Of a DNA stretch of 64,000 nt, positions 47,186 through 55,373 are shown piece by piece. The DNA comes from Paenibacillus psychroresistens (GTDB lineage Bacteria; Bacillota; Bacilli; Paenibacillales; NBRC-103111), in assembly GCF_009728935.1 (NCBI RefSeq), contig NZ_CP034235.1, positions 6,399,501 to 6,463,500 on the forward strand. Direction: 5' to 3'. The translations under genes and the position numbers were made by a program. The notes beneath the pieces were generated by a model. That model had not been told where the DNA came from. It worked only from the letters and a program-made list of their open reading frames with translations, and ran no database searches. Each line of letters begins with the position of its first letter. Positions within the stretch are counted from its first letter, which is position 1.

Positions 47186-48307
47186 CTAATTAACCCTGTA
47201 TTTCTCCAATACTTTCTCATCAATCTCTACACCGAGGCCTGGACGATCCAAAGGAACAGTCACATAACCATCTTTAAAATCTATCGGATTACTGATCAAA
47301 TCACGGGATAAGGGAGATGTTGAAACCGTGTACTCGATCATAAAACCATTCGGAATTGCTGCTGCAAAATGTGTGCTTGCTGCAACTAAAATTCCTGTTT
47401 TAAAAGCATGAGGAACAACCTTTTTTTGACGGTCATAAGCCATATAAGCGATTTTCTTGCCTTCCGTTAATCCGCCGACACGAGCTAAATCGGGTTGAAT
47501 AATATCCACGTGCCCGTCATCCAACAAACGCTGAAACGCCATTCTGCCGCTTTCTTGTTCCCCGCCAGCAATTGATAAGCTAGTGCGGTCAGATAATTCG
47601 CGATAGCCGGCAATATCATTAGAATGAACCGGTTCCTCTAGCCAGAATAAATTATATTTCTCATAGACCTCTGCCATACGCAAAGCGCCTTTTAAATCCC
47701 AAGCCAGGCCTGCATCGATCATGATATCAATATCTTCACCTACTGTTTCACGAATCGCCTTAATCTGGGCTTCGTCAAATTTAGCATTCTTGCCAATCGG
47801 ACCCCAACCAAACTTCATCGCTTTATAACCAAGCTTGAGGTTTTCTTCAGCTAGCTTTACCGCATCTTCAATAGTATCGGGCATTAATGCGCTGGCATAA
47901 GCCTTAAGTTTAGGGTTGAATATGCCACCAAGCATTATTGCAACGGGAAGATTCATCTTCTTGCCGAGAATATCCCATAACGCAATATCGACCCCGCTCA
48001 TCGCATGCAAGGCTGGCCCCGTCCGCCCAAAGTAGTTGGTTCCACGATACATTTTATCCCAAAGGCGTTCAATCTCAAGCGGGTTTTCACCAATCAATAG
48101 ACTTCGCAGTCCAGTTGCAATCGAGTGAGAAGCAGGTGCATCCACCACAGCTTTGGCCACAAGCGGCGATGAATCAACCTCGCCAATTCCGGTAATTCCT
48201 TCGTCCGTGTGAATTCTGATAATTAATGTATCTTGCGTACCGTCACATTTGGATGCATCCAAATCAGGTAAGCTTAAATAAATCGCTTCAACTTCAGTAA
48301 TTTTCAT
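47186..48307 (-). CDS. Enolase-superfamily (mandelate racemase/muconate lactonizing) sugar-acid dehydratase-like enzyme
   Basis: A 373-residue enzyme of the mandelate racemase/muconate lactonizing family. The capping domain is ~1-120. Metal ligands are in MIDAGLAWD (~195), WLEEP (~222) and GGEQE (~247); the C-terminal base is His in VVPHAFKTG (~297). The KFGWG motif (~165) is in the place of the usual KxK. Family members dehydrate or racemise aldonic and uronic acids. GGGGG lies before the ATG. It is the last gene of an SDR-cupin-dehydratase operon behind a GntR-type operator. The substrate is not determined. Confidence 0.86.
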   Translation of the reverse strand: MKITEVEAIYLSLPDLDASKCDGTQDTLIIRIHTDEGITGIGEVDSSPLVAKAVVDAPASHSIATGLRSLLIGENPLEIERLWDKMYRGTNYFGRTGPALHAMSGVDIALWDILGKKMNLPVAIMLGGIFNPKLKAYASALMPDTIEDAVKLAEENLKLGYKAMKFGWGPIGKNAKFDEAQIKAIRETVGEDIDIMIDAGLAWDLKGALRMAEVYEKYNLFWLEEPVHSNDIAGYRELSDRTSLSIAGGEQESGRMAFQRLLDDGHVDIIQPDLARVGGLTEGKKIAYMAYDRQKKVVPHAFKTGILVAASTHFAAAIPNGFMIEYTVSTSPLSRDLISNPIDFKDGYVTVPLDRPGLGVEIDEKVLEKYRVN

Positions 48308-48325
48308 CGGTAATCCCCCATCTTT

Positions 48326-48658
48326 TTAGTTAACTGAATTCAATAAATCTTCGCGCAAAGGGGTGAATGTTTCTAAAACCTGAGTATCTTCAAGTGCTGC
48401 TACCGTATGCAGCTGATTACTTGGAACAAGAATTTGCTCGCCTGCCGAAACATAATGGATGATACCCGCAATCGTAAATTCAAGCTTTCCAGTAACAACG
48501 AAGCTGAGCTGCTCATGTGGATGGGAGTGTTCAGGTCCAATCCCACCTTGTTTAAGCTCAACCAGCATGCTCATAATGGTCTCGCCTGGGGCGAATATTT
48601 TGCGGCGGATTAGTTCGTTTATTTGCTGCCAATTGCCGTATTCCTTACTTTGTTCCAT
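48326..48658 (-). CDS. Cupin-domain protein
   Basis: A 110-residue single-domain cupin. Motif 1 is GIGPEHSHPHEQLSFVVTGKLEF (~34-56) and motif 2 is LVPSNQLHTVAALED (~70-84). His and Glu metal ligands are present. Such proteins often bind or isomerise sugars. The ATG has GGAGG eight bases upstream; a longer frame adds five codons. It lies between the SDR and the dehydratase, 18 bp from the latter. Confidence 0.88.
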   Translation of the reverse strand: MEQSKEYGNWQQINELIRRKIFAPGETIMSMLVELKQGGIGPEHSHPHEQLSFVVTGKLEFTIAGIIHYVSAGEQILVPSNQLHTVAALEDTQVLETFTPLREDLLNSVN

Positions 48659-48693
48659 TGAGATTACCTCCAAATGTGTTAGGAATAATTCTT

Positions 48694-49506
48694 CTAAAAT
48701 GTAATCGATAACCCGCCATCTGCAGGAATGATTGCTCCTTGAATATAAGAGGATTCATCGGATGCCAAAAAAGCGATAATTGTCGCAATTTCCTGCGGAA
48801 ACCCTGCTCTCGCAAGCGGAATCTTCCTCTGTTTAACATAATAATGCAAGAAGTCTTCGGTTTCCAATTCATTTACGCCGCCAATGACAGATAAACCTGT
48901 ATCAATAAAACCTGGAGCTACTCCATTCACTCGGATCCCATGTGGTGCAAGCTCAAGTGCAGTACAGCGTGTCAGCTGATCCAACGCACCTTTGGCAGCA
49001 TTATAATGACTCGATTTCTGAAGTGCTCTGTAGCTATTAATCGAGGATATATTGACGATCGCACCTTTAATTTCTTTATCTACCATCACCTTAGCTGCAT
49101 GCTTTGTACAAAAATAAGCCCCGTCTGCAATCACATTAAACACTTGATGCCATTGCTCGGTCGTTTCCGTCAAAAAATCGCTTTCATAGAACATCGCTGC
49201 ATTATTGACCAACACATCAATTCTGCCAGTTTGTTCAGCGGCTAACTCCATCAGTCTGCTTACATCAGCTTCGATGGCCACATCGGTTTGAACGTATATG
49301 GGCATGTGAGAAGGAAATGAAGTATCTTTCTTGACTAGTTCTTCGATGATATCTTTCAAGGCTTTTATTGCTGCTTCTCCAGCCTTACTGCTGCGACCTG
49401 CAATGACAATCCTTGCACCTTCACGGACAAAAAGCTCTGCAGCGGCAAATCCAATTCCAGTGGCACCACCTGTAATAACTACCGTTTTTCCCGAAAAACG
49501 CAGCAA
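48694..49506 (-). CDS. Short-chain dehydrogenase/reductase
   Basis: A 270-residue SDR of the classical type. Cofactor motif TGGATGIG (residues ~12-19), VNNAA (~99), catalytic Ser in VNISSINSY (~150), and Tyr-x3-Lys in HYNAAKG (~166). The C-terminal IIPADGGLSITF fits. It starts with TTG about nine bases after AAAGGAG. It is first in the operon behind the TTGACA/TAACAT promoter overlapped by the GntR-type operator. Probably an NAD-dependent sugar or sugar-acid dehydrogenase; substrate unknown. Confidence 0.9.
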   Translation of the reverse strand: MLRFSGKTVVITGGATGIGFAAAELFVREGARIVIAGRSSKAGEAAIKALKDIIEELVKKDTSFPSHMPIYVQTDVAIEADVSRLMELAAEQTGRIDVLVNNAAMFYESDFLTETTEQWHQVFNVIADGAYFCTKHAAKVMVDKEIKGAIVNISSINSYRALQKSSHYNAAKGALDQLTRCTALELAPHGIRVNGVAPGFIDTGLSVIGGVNELETEDFLHYYVKQRKIPLARAGFPQEIATIIAFLASDESSYIQGAIIPADGGLSITF

Positions 49507-49539
49507 ACTCCTCAGCTCCTTTCGTTTAATTATGATGTA

Positions 49540-49572
49540 ATGTTACTTTTTAAATTGATGATTGTCAACAAT
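49540..49572 (-). promoter_or_regulatory. SigA promoter of the SDR operon with overlapping GntR-type operator
   Basis: Minus-strand TTGACA (49563-49568), 17-base spacer, TAACAT (49540-49545). The palindrome ATTGTCAACAAT (49561-49572), identical to the one before the GntR gene, contains the -35. A bound repressor would block polymerase. Confidence 0.8.
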
Positions 49573-49748
49573 CATTTGAGTGGGGAAATGTACAACAAAA
49601 AAGCGAAATACTGTTTGACCTGTATCCCTTTCGCTCAGTCGCAGGGGATAACAGATAGAAGGAATTGATGCGCGGACCAATCAATTTTCTATAAGCCTAA
49701 AAATTGTGCAAATAGAGCCTCCTTGATCAATAACTGAGGCTATTAACA
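49573..49748. other. Intergenic stretch without a gene
   Basis: Part of a ~380-bp gap between the SDR operon and nnrD. Short inverted repeats are present (for example AGCCTC/GAGGCT at 49716-49741, and GCGAAA/TTTCGC before a T-run on the minus strand). No coding frame or known RNA was recognised. Confidence 0.5.
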
Positions 49749-49814
49749 CAAAAATTATGCTTATGCACTGGAAATGCCTCGATTTCGAAACAATTTCCTA
49801 TGAATAAGCATAAT
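49749..49814 (-). terminator. Large terminator after nnrD
   Basis: Outer arms ATTATGCTTAT/ATAAGCATAAT and inner GGAAAT/ATTTCC, followed on the minus strand by TTTTTG. It lies about 75 bp past nnrD. Confidence 0.72.
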
Positions 49815-49888
49815 CCATGTGCTTAACTTGGTCTTTGGGAGCCTCCGCTCCATAATTCGCACAAATATTAGGCATATTGCTTGGAGAA

Positions 49889-50788
49889 TTATAGTGCTTC
49901 GATGATGTCGCTGGCGATGAGCGAGCCAGCGGAATGACGTTTGGCGGCGGCGCGATCGCCTGCCGCGCCGTGCTTGTAGACGCCGAGGCACGCAGCTTGC
50001 TCGGCGGTCAGCTTTTGTGCCAGCAGGCTGCCAAGCACGCCTGCAAGAACATCGCCGGCACCGGCGGTGGCCATCCCCGGGTTGCCCGTCGTGTTAACAT
50101 ACACGACGCCTTCGGGGGTGGCGCACACGGTGCCCGTGCCTTTCAGCACGAGTGTTACTCCGTGCTGAACCGCATAGCGGCGCGCTAAGCCAGTGCGTTC
50201 CCGTTGCACCTCGTGCACGGGAATGCTGCCTAGCAGGCGCGCCATCTCGCCTGGATGCGGCGTGAGGATCACCGCCGCAGACCTCGCCCCCCACGACGCG
50301 AAGTCCGTCGCGTCGGCAATCATGTTCAGCGCGTCCGCATCCACAACCAGCGGACAGCGCGTCCCTTCCCAGATAGCGCGCAGCCATGCGCTATCCCCTT
50401 GAAACCTCCCCATGCCAGGCCCGATAACAAGAACATCCTTGTTATCGGCTAACTGGATCACTTCCTCACTGGAGACTTCCGACCAATCGCCCCGCTCCCT
50501 GTCCGCAATACCATGCAGCATAATCTCAGGCAATCTCCCTAGCATAGGCTCCAGCAAGCGATTCGGCAAAGCCCAAGAAACCAGTCCGCAGCCTCCGCGC
50601 AGAGCGGCATGTGAACATAATAATCCTGCTCCACTCATCTGCCTCGTACCTGCAGCTACCAGAACATGGCCATAAGTACCTTTGTTCGAATCTGCTATTC
50701 TTGGCAGATCCATATCTATTCCTAATCGTTCTTTAAACAGAATCTCCTGCAATAAAAAAGTTCCTTCTTGCTCTGCATAACCAGCCAT
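49889..50788 (-). CDS. nnrD: ADP-dependent NAD(P)H-hydrate dehydratase
   Basis: A 299-residue ribokinase-fold enzyme (YjeF C-terminal family) that restores damaged NAD(P)H hydrates. Motifs: GTYGHVLVAAGTRQMSGA (~38-55), VIGPGMGR (~120), LVVDADALN (~148), LTPHPGEMARLL (~175), VLKGTGTVCATPEG (~215) and the GNPGMATAGAGDVLAG anion hole (~235). The separate epimerase domain is absent, so it is the short form. GGAGG precedes the ATG. From about 49900 to 50450 the DNA is markedly GC-rich, while the 5' third is like its surroundings. Confidence 0.9.
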   Translation of the reverse strand: MAGYAEQEGTFLLQEILFKERLGIDMDLPRIADSNKGTYGHVLVAAGTRQMSGAGLLCSHAALRGGCGLVSWALPNRLLEPMLGRLPEIMLHGIADRERGDWSEVSSEEVIQLADNKDVLVIGPGMGRFQGDSAWLRAIWEGTRCPLVVDADALNMIADATDFASWGARSAAVILTPHPGEMARLLGSIPVHEVQRERTGLARRYAVQHGVTLVLKGTGTVCATPEGVVYVNTTGNPGMATAGAGDVLAGVLGSLLAQKLTAEQAACLGVYKHGAAGDRAAAKRHSAGSLIASDIIEAL

Positions 50789-50811
50789 TTAAACTCCTCC
50801 ATTCTCACTGT

Positions 50812-52539
50812 TTAATCAGTAAACTTAAAGGTTTCTATAATCGAAGCTTCTTGTTCCAGCAGCTTAAAGTAATCCTCCGCGGTCTTCTTTCCTAATAAAG
50901 TGTTGGTATCATAAACTTCACCACCCGGGGACTTTTTAACAAACACCCTGCCATCCCTGACCCCAAGCTTTACATAAGGCTCACCACTTGGCTGGTCTAT
51001 TAAAAATTCTTTCCATTCATCCACGGAGCCATATTCAAATACACCAAACAGCTCCCCTTTTGTAGAAAAATCATTTTTATGTAGGATGGTTATCCCGCTT
51101 TGATATTCCTTTATCGCATACTTATTCTCCCATTCCTTTGGAAACTCAAATGAGAATTTTCCTTTTTCATTTTCATACAACGGATAAATACTAGATACTT
51201 TAGGCTTTAGCTCAGGTTTTCCAGACTTAACCTTAATAATCGATTGGTCCGTAACCACTCCTTCTATCATCGATTCCACCACGTACGCTATTTCATCTTT
51301 GTTGTTCCAAAAAGGGGTAAAGTATATACCACTGGCATACGAATCAACTATCGAATAGGTATCATTCGTTGTACTATCATAGATAACCAGAGATTCCCTT
51401 TCATCCTCTTTTTCAAGATTTAAACTGCTCACTTTCGTATCCGCTAAGTCATCACTTGAATAAACTATTCTAGTTGAATCTGGGGAGAACGTAACATCTC
51501 CATAATAATTTATACTTTTCAAGGTTTCCATCGAAGAAGCTTTATACAAATTACCATGATGTTTATGCTCATCTCCAGCTACTAAACCAACTAATAAATA
51601 ATTTCCGTCTGGTGACCACACAACCGAATTTATACTATCATCCACATCTTTTAATTCAATTGGATCCTTTGCATCCAATTGTTTTACATATACACGAGAA
51701 GGCACTTCCTTTGTACTATGTGTACCATTATCATAATAAATATAGAAAACATACTTACGATTTGGTGATTCAGTAACATATTCGATATGATCATTGTTAC
51801 TCAGCTTTGACAAAGCTTCATTATCGGGGTCACCCACATAGTTCACTAACTCAACTAGTTTCCGTGGTGAGTTTTTCCCCGAGCTAATTGTTTTAAGTAT
51901 GTCCATACTTTTACCTGCTTTTAATATGTAATCACCTGTTATTAAGTTAAAATCTCTTTGTGACGCTGTTTCTTCATATATGGAATAAATCCCACTAGTG
52001 TAACCTATTAGCAACCACAGCTTATCTCTTAGTTGAAATCTAGCGTTTTCATATTCTCTGGTAGAAGATCCCCACATAGAATTCAGAACTACTGAACCCC
52101 TATCTACAGCCAAATCCTGTACTGGTTCCTCAATTCCCCCACCGCCACAGTTCTTGCACATAATAATGCTCTTAGCATAAATGGATTTAGTATAACTGCC
52201 GTCCTTTTCACCCAAATAAATCGCTAAATCCCTGTTCTCTAATACATCCATTGCCTCAGAGTCAACAATAAAAACCAAGTCTTCTATACCATCTTTATTT
52301 AAATCGCCTTCTGCTTTAAGCGGTTCTCCACTCAAATCAGTCGCTATCTTTCTACCTTGAGGTATCAACTCTTCTAACTTGAATTCTTTCTTGGTTTGAG
52401 GTGTTTGCGCAGCAACAGCAATCTCCGTTTTTGGTTTCACTGTAGTCTCTGGCTTAACATCAGTCACCAAATCTGCTTCCTTAGACTGACAAGCTGTACA
52501 TATCAACAAAGCAATAATCATACCAATCTTAAGCTTCAT
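50812..52539 (-). CDS. Lipoprotein with C-terminal beta-propeller-like region
   Basis: A 575-residue precursor with a lipobox (MIIALLICTAC, Cys ~17), so it should be anchored to the outer face of the membrane. Residues ~55-120 resemble an FG-GAP/VCBS-like unit (GDLNKDGIEDLVFIVDSE). From ~250, recurring strands such as SVVWSPDGNYLLVGLVAGDEH, VTFSPDSTRIVYSSDDL and GIYFTPFWNNKDEIAYV have the pattern of TolB-like propeller repeats. The final ~130 residues (FSFEFPKEWENKYAI) look like a small C-terminal domain. GGGGG precedes the ATG. It lies 23 bp upstream of nnrD on the same strand. Function unknown. Confidence 0.75.
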   Translation of the reverse strand: MKLKIGMIIALLICTACQSKEADLVTDVKPETTVKPKTEIAVAAQTPQTKKEFKLEELIPQGRKIATDLSGEPLKAEGDLNKDGIEDLVFIVDSEAMDVLENRDLAIYLGEKDGSYTKSIYAKSIIMCKNCGGGGIEEPVQDLAVDRGSVVLNSMWGSSTREYENARFQLRDKLWLLIGYTSGIYSIYEETASQRDFNLITGDYILKAGKSMDILKTISSGKNSPRKLVELVNYVGDPDNEALSKLSNNDHIEYVTESPNRKYVFYIYYDNGTHSTKEVPSRVYVKQLDAKDPIELKDVDDSINSVVWSPDGNYLLVGLVAGDEHKHHGNLYKASSMETLKSINYYGDVTFSPDSTRIVYSSDDLADTKVSSLNLEKEDERESLVIYDSTTNDTYSIVDSYASGIYFTPFWNNKDEIAYVVESMIEGVVTDQSIIKVKSGKPELKPKVSSIYPLYENEKGKFSFEFPKEWENKYAIKEYQSGITILHKNDFSTKGELFGVFEYGSVDEWKEFLIDQPSGEPYVKLGVRDGRVFVKKSPGGEVYDTNTLLGKKTAEDYFKLLEQEASIIETFKFTD

Positions 52540-52611
52540 TCTATTTCCCCCTGTTTCACAATAACCTATTATTCGACATCTGCTAGGCTATAACCTTCCA
52601 TTTATTCCCTG

Positions 52612-52743
52612 TCACTCTTTCAAAAGCTTGTCATCCCAAACTTGTACTTCTATATATCGCTCTGATCCATTATTACCTGCAGAATTCCATTCTTGCGGCA
52701 AACCATATTCATCAATTACTTTATAGTTCTCACCCACAGACGG
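52612..52743 (-). pseudogene. C-terminal coding remnant of an unknown protein
   Basis: A 43-codon open frame with clear coding character (VGENYKVIDEYGLP, then ERYIEVQVWDDKLLKE, then TGA). A stop codon lies directly upstream in frame, and no ATG is available, so the beginning of the gene has been lost. It starts 7 bp past the LysR stop. The family is unknown. Confidence 0.55.
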
Positions 52744-52752
52744 TTATTTAAG

Positions 52753-53643
52753 TCACTTAAAGGTTCGAAAACTATCGATGAATTGCTGGGCACTTTTAGA
52801 TAGATAGCGATCCTTCAACCACAGAACACCAACCTCTGACTGAAACTCAGCATCCTGAATTTCGAGCATCTTAACCACAGTATTCGGAAAGGATGACATC
52901 ACTGATTTAGGAAACACAGTAGCGCCGATCCCTTGAGCTATAAGCGACATAATGATCGCTACACTTGAACATTCACAAATAATAGTTGGTTCAAAGCCAT
53001 GGCTTTTACATTCTTCAACCACCTGCTCGTGCATCCGAGTTGTTTTGTCTGTCTTCAATGTTAAGAAAGGATAGCCAGCTAATTCCTTCATCTTAATCTT
53101 ATGATCACCGAAATTGGAAGCCCATGCACTTGGTATAACGGCTACAAAAGGATCGGAGGGTAAATGGAGTATCTCATAATGCTGCTGGTTTTTGGGTGCC
53201 TCAAACGGCAGTCTTGCTAGGATCAATTCAATTTCTCGCTTCTCCAGCTGATCTCCTAAATAATAATGATCACCTTCGGAAAGCTTAAACGTTACTTGAG
53301 GATGTTTCTCCCTGAATAACTCAATTTGCTTAGGTAAGAGTGAGATGCAGGAGACAACGGATCCAATTGATAAAACGCCTCGAATGCCTTCCTCTAATTC
53401 TTTGACCTCTTTTATTGATTCATCGAATTGATTCAGCAGCATTTCTGCTTTTTGCATTAGCAGCACTCCGGCAGCTGTCAGCTTTAAGCGCATTTTATTA
53501 CGATCAAACAGCCTAACACCAAGCTCCTCTTCCATTTGCTTCAGCTGCCTGCTTAAGGGAGGTTGTTCCATATTAAGCAGCTTAGCCGCACGCGTAATTT
53601 GCCCCTCTTGGGCGATCATCAAAAAATACCTTAATTGACGCAT
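52753..53643 (-). CDS. LysR-family transcriptional regulator
   Basis: A 296-residue LysR regulator. The N-terminal winged helix has MRQLRYFLMIAQEGQITRAAKLLNMEQPPLSRQLKQMEEELGVRLFDR (continuous, residues 1-48 in two parts). The substrate-binding domain has GVLSIGSVVSCISLLP (~90), FLTLK (~190) and GIGATVFPKSV (~240), close to the CynR/BenM side of the family. The chosen ATG is eight bases after GGAG; a start two codons earlier is also possible. It is divergent from ilvE, so that gene is a likely target with autoregulation. Confidence 0.87.
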   Translation of the reverse strand: MRQLRYFLMIAQEGQITRAAKLLNMEQPPLSRQLKQMEEELGVRLFDRNKMRLKLTAAGVLLMQKAEMLLNQFDESIKEVKELEEGIRGVLSIGSVVSCISLLPKQIELFREKHPQVTFKLSEGDHYYLGDQLEKREIELILARLPFEAPKNQQHYEILHLPSDPFVAVIPSAWASNFGDHKIKMKELAGYPFLTLKTDKTTRMHEQVVEECKSHGFEPTIICECSSVAIIMSLIAQGIGATVFPKSVMSSFPNTVVKMLEIQDAEFQSEVGVLWLKDRYLSKSAQQFIDSFRTFK

Positions 53644-53770
53644 GTCCATAGCTCCACCCCAACTTTCATACCTAAAAGGTATAAACATTAAACAAAATAG
53701 ATATTTTAAATATATAGGATGAGGTGTTAGGATTCAACTATCGCCAACAGAATCTAAGGAGATGGTTAAG

Positions 53771-54856
53771 ATGGTTCAGCCTTTGGAAATACAATTGGAG
53801 CGTTGCAAAGTTAAAAAAATCAAGCCGCCACAGAATCAGCTGGGATTCGGAGTTTATTTTACAGATCATATGTTTATTATGGATTATTCGTTAGAAAAGG
53901 GCTGGTACCAGCCTCGTGTTGTACCTTATCAGCCCATTGTCTTAGATCCATCAGCGAAAATATTTCATTACGGTCAAACCGTTTTTGAAGGATTAAAAGC
54001 ATACAGAACGGAGGATGGACGAACTCTTTTATTCAGACCACAGAAAAACATCCAAAGAATGAACCGCTCTAATGAGCGCTTAAGTATCCCTCAGCTAAAT
54101 GAGAAGGTTGTATTGGAAGCTTTAGAGCTATTGATCAGTGCCGATCAGGATTGGATTCCAACGGAGCCAGGGACATCTCTGTATATTCGCCCATTTGTAT
54201 TTGCTGTTCAACCCGCATTAGGTGTATCTCCTTCCACGCATTATCAGTTCGTAATCATTATGTCACCGGTTGGCGCTTATTACCCAGAAGGTGTGAATCC
54301 AGTTAAGATCTTTGTTGAGTCCGAGTTTGTTCGCGCCGTAATTGGTGGAGTCGGTGAAGCCAAGACAGCAGGGAATTATGCCGCAGGTCTAAACGCACAA
54401 GAAAATGCCAAAAAACAGGGTTACTCCCAAGTCTTATGGCTGGATGGCATTCATAAAAGATATATTGAAGAGGTAGGCAGCATGAATGTATTTTTCAAAA
54501 TCAAGGGAACTGTTTATACGCCTTCATTAAATGGAAGTATCTTGGATGGTATCACCCGGAGTTCCATTATTCAGCTATTAACGCATTGGAATATTCCTGT
54601 TGTTGAGAAAGTAATTTCGATTGAAGAAGTGTATGAAGCCGGTAAAGACGGTTCTTTAGAAGAAGCCTTTGGCACAGGAACTGCCGCCGTTATATCACCC
54701 ATTGGTGAACTCAGCTGGCAGGATGATAAGCTTGTAATTCAAAACGGTTTAATAGGCGAGCTTTCGCAAAGGCTTTATGACGCTTTAACAGGTATACAAA
54801 AAGGAGTTAACTCCGATCCGTTTGGTTGGATGGTAGAGCTTGACCTCACTCCTTGA
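53771..54856 (+). CDS. ilvE: Branched-chain amino acid aminotransferase
   Basis: A 361-residue PLP enzyme of fold type IV, transferring amino groups between glutamate and Leu/Ile/Val keto acids. PLP Lys is in GEAKTAGNYAAGLNAQ (~195-210). Phosphate and substrate residues are in HYGQTVFEGLKAYR (~63-76), EEVGSMNVFF (~236-245) and FGTGTAAVISPIGEL (~308-322). The length fits the larger class (IlvK/IlvE2 type). The ATG at 53771 has AAGGAG nine bases upstream; an earlier ATG abuts it. It is divergent from a LysR gene. Confidence 0.92.
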   Translation: MVQPLEIQLERCKVKKIKPPQNQLGFGVYFTDHMFIMDYSLEKGWYQPRVVPYQPIVLDPSAKIFHYGQTVFEGLKAYRTEDGRTLLFRPQKNIQRMNRSNERLSIPQLNEKVVLEALELLISADQDWIPTEPGTSLYIRPFVFAVQPALGVSPSTHYQFVIIMSPVGAYYPEGVNPVKIFVESEFVRAVIGGVGEAKTAGNYAAGLNAQENAKKQGYSQVLWLDGIHKRYIEEVGSMNVFFKIKGTVYTPSLNGSILDGITRSSIIQLLTHWNIPVVEKVISIEEVYEAGKDGSLEEAFGTGTAAVISPIGELSWQDDKLVIQNGLIGELSQRLYDALTGIQKGVNSDPFGWMVELDLTP

Positions 54857-55373
54857 ATCTAACCACTGTCAGAGCGATAGAGTCATAAAGAGTTTGTTTA
54901 TTCTTGCTCCATAATGGGCTTATTAAGTAAACAAGTGCCAAACCGTAGACCGTTCCCAATAATGAATAAATGATATAATCGGGGTATTCAGAAGGAATGA
55001 CCATGTGCCAAATGGTGAAATGAGCTAGCTCCCAAGGAAGGAATTTAAGTCCAGAACGAAAAAGCGAGGTTCCAAGTCCGATCTTTTGACCGTAAATGCC
55101 AGCTACTACAACCCCCATTTTTCGTTTACCCCATGTTGCATGCGCTTTCGAGCCTTCACAGATGGCAAAATAAAGATATACAGGTAGTGTAATAAATAGA
55201 AACCCCGTAAACTCCGCTAACAATGGATTTGTCGTAAACAGCGGAGTCACCAGCGGTTCTATAAGGAAAGATAATCCGATCAGCAGGATGATGTAACCTA
55301 AAATGATTACATAATCCCACAAAAAAGCGAATATGCGGGTGCCGAATGATACGTTTTTCATAGAGTGAATCAC
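54846..55373 (-). CDS. RDD-family membrane protein
   Basis: A 175-residue protein with about four membrane helices: GTRIFAFLWDYVIILGYIILLIG (~11-33) carries the RDD pattern (R..D); then FTGFLFITLPVYLYFAI (~55-71); a cytoplasmic TWGKRKMGVVVAG (~80); and GTVYGLALVYLISPLW (~140). GTG start overlaps the stop of the PurM-like gene by GTGA, so both are co-translated. Its stop overlaps convergent ilvE by 11 bp. RDD proteins are a loose family of transporters; role unknown. Confidence 0.82.
   Translation of the reverse strand: MIHSMKNVSFGTRIFAFLWDYVIILGYIILLIGLSFLIEPLVTPLFTTNPLLAEFTGFLFITLPVYLYFAICEGSKAHATWGKRKMGVVVAGIYGQKIGLGTSLFRSGLKFLPWELAHFTIWHMVIPSEYPDYIIYSLLGTVYGLALVYLISPLWSKNKQTLYDSIALTVVRFKE

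Noticed and set aside
49561..49572. ATTGTCAACAAT pair as ends of a mobile element
   Set aside because: No transposase or target duplication is between the copies; both fit operator positions at promoters.
50094..50675. Several overlapping frames on both strands within nnrD
   Set aside because: The local GC richness reduces stop codons; NnrD motifs account for the sequence.
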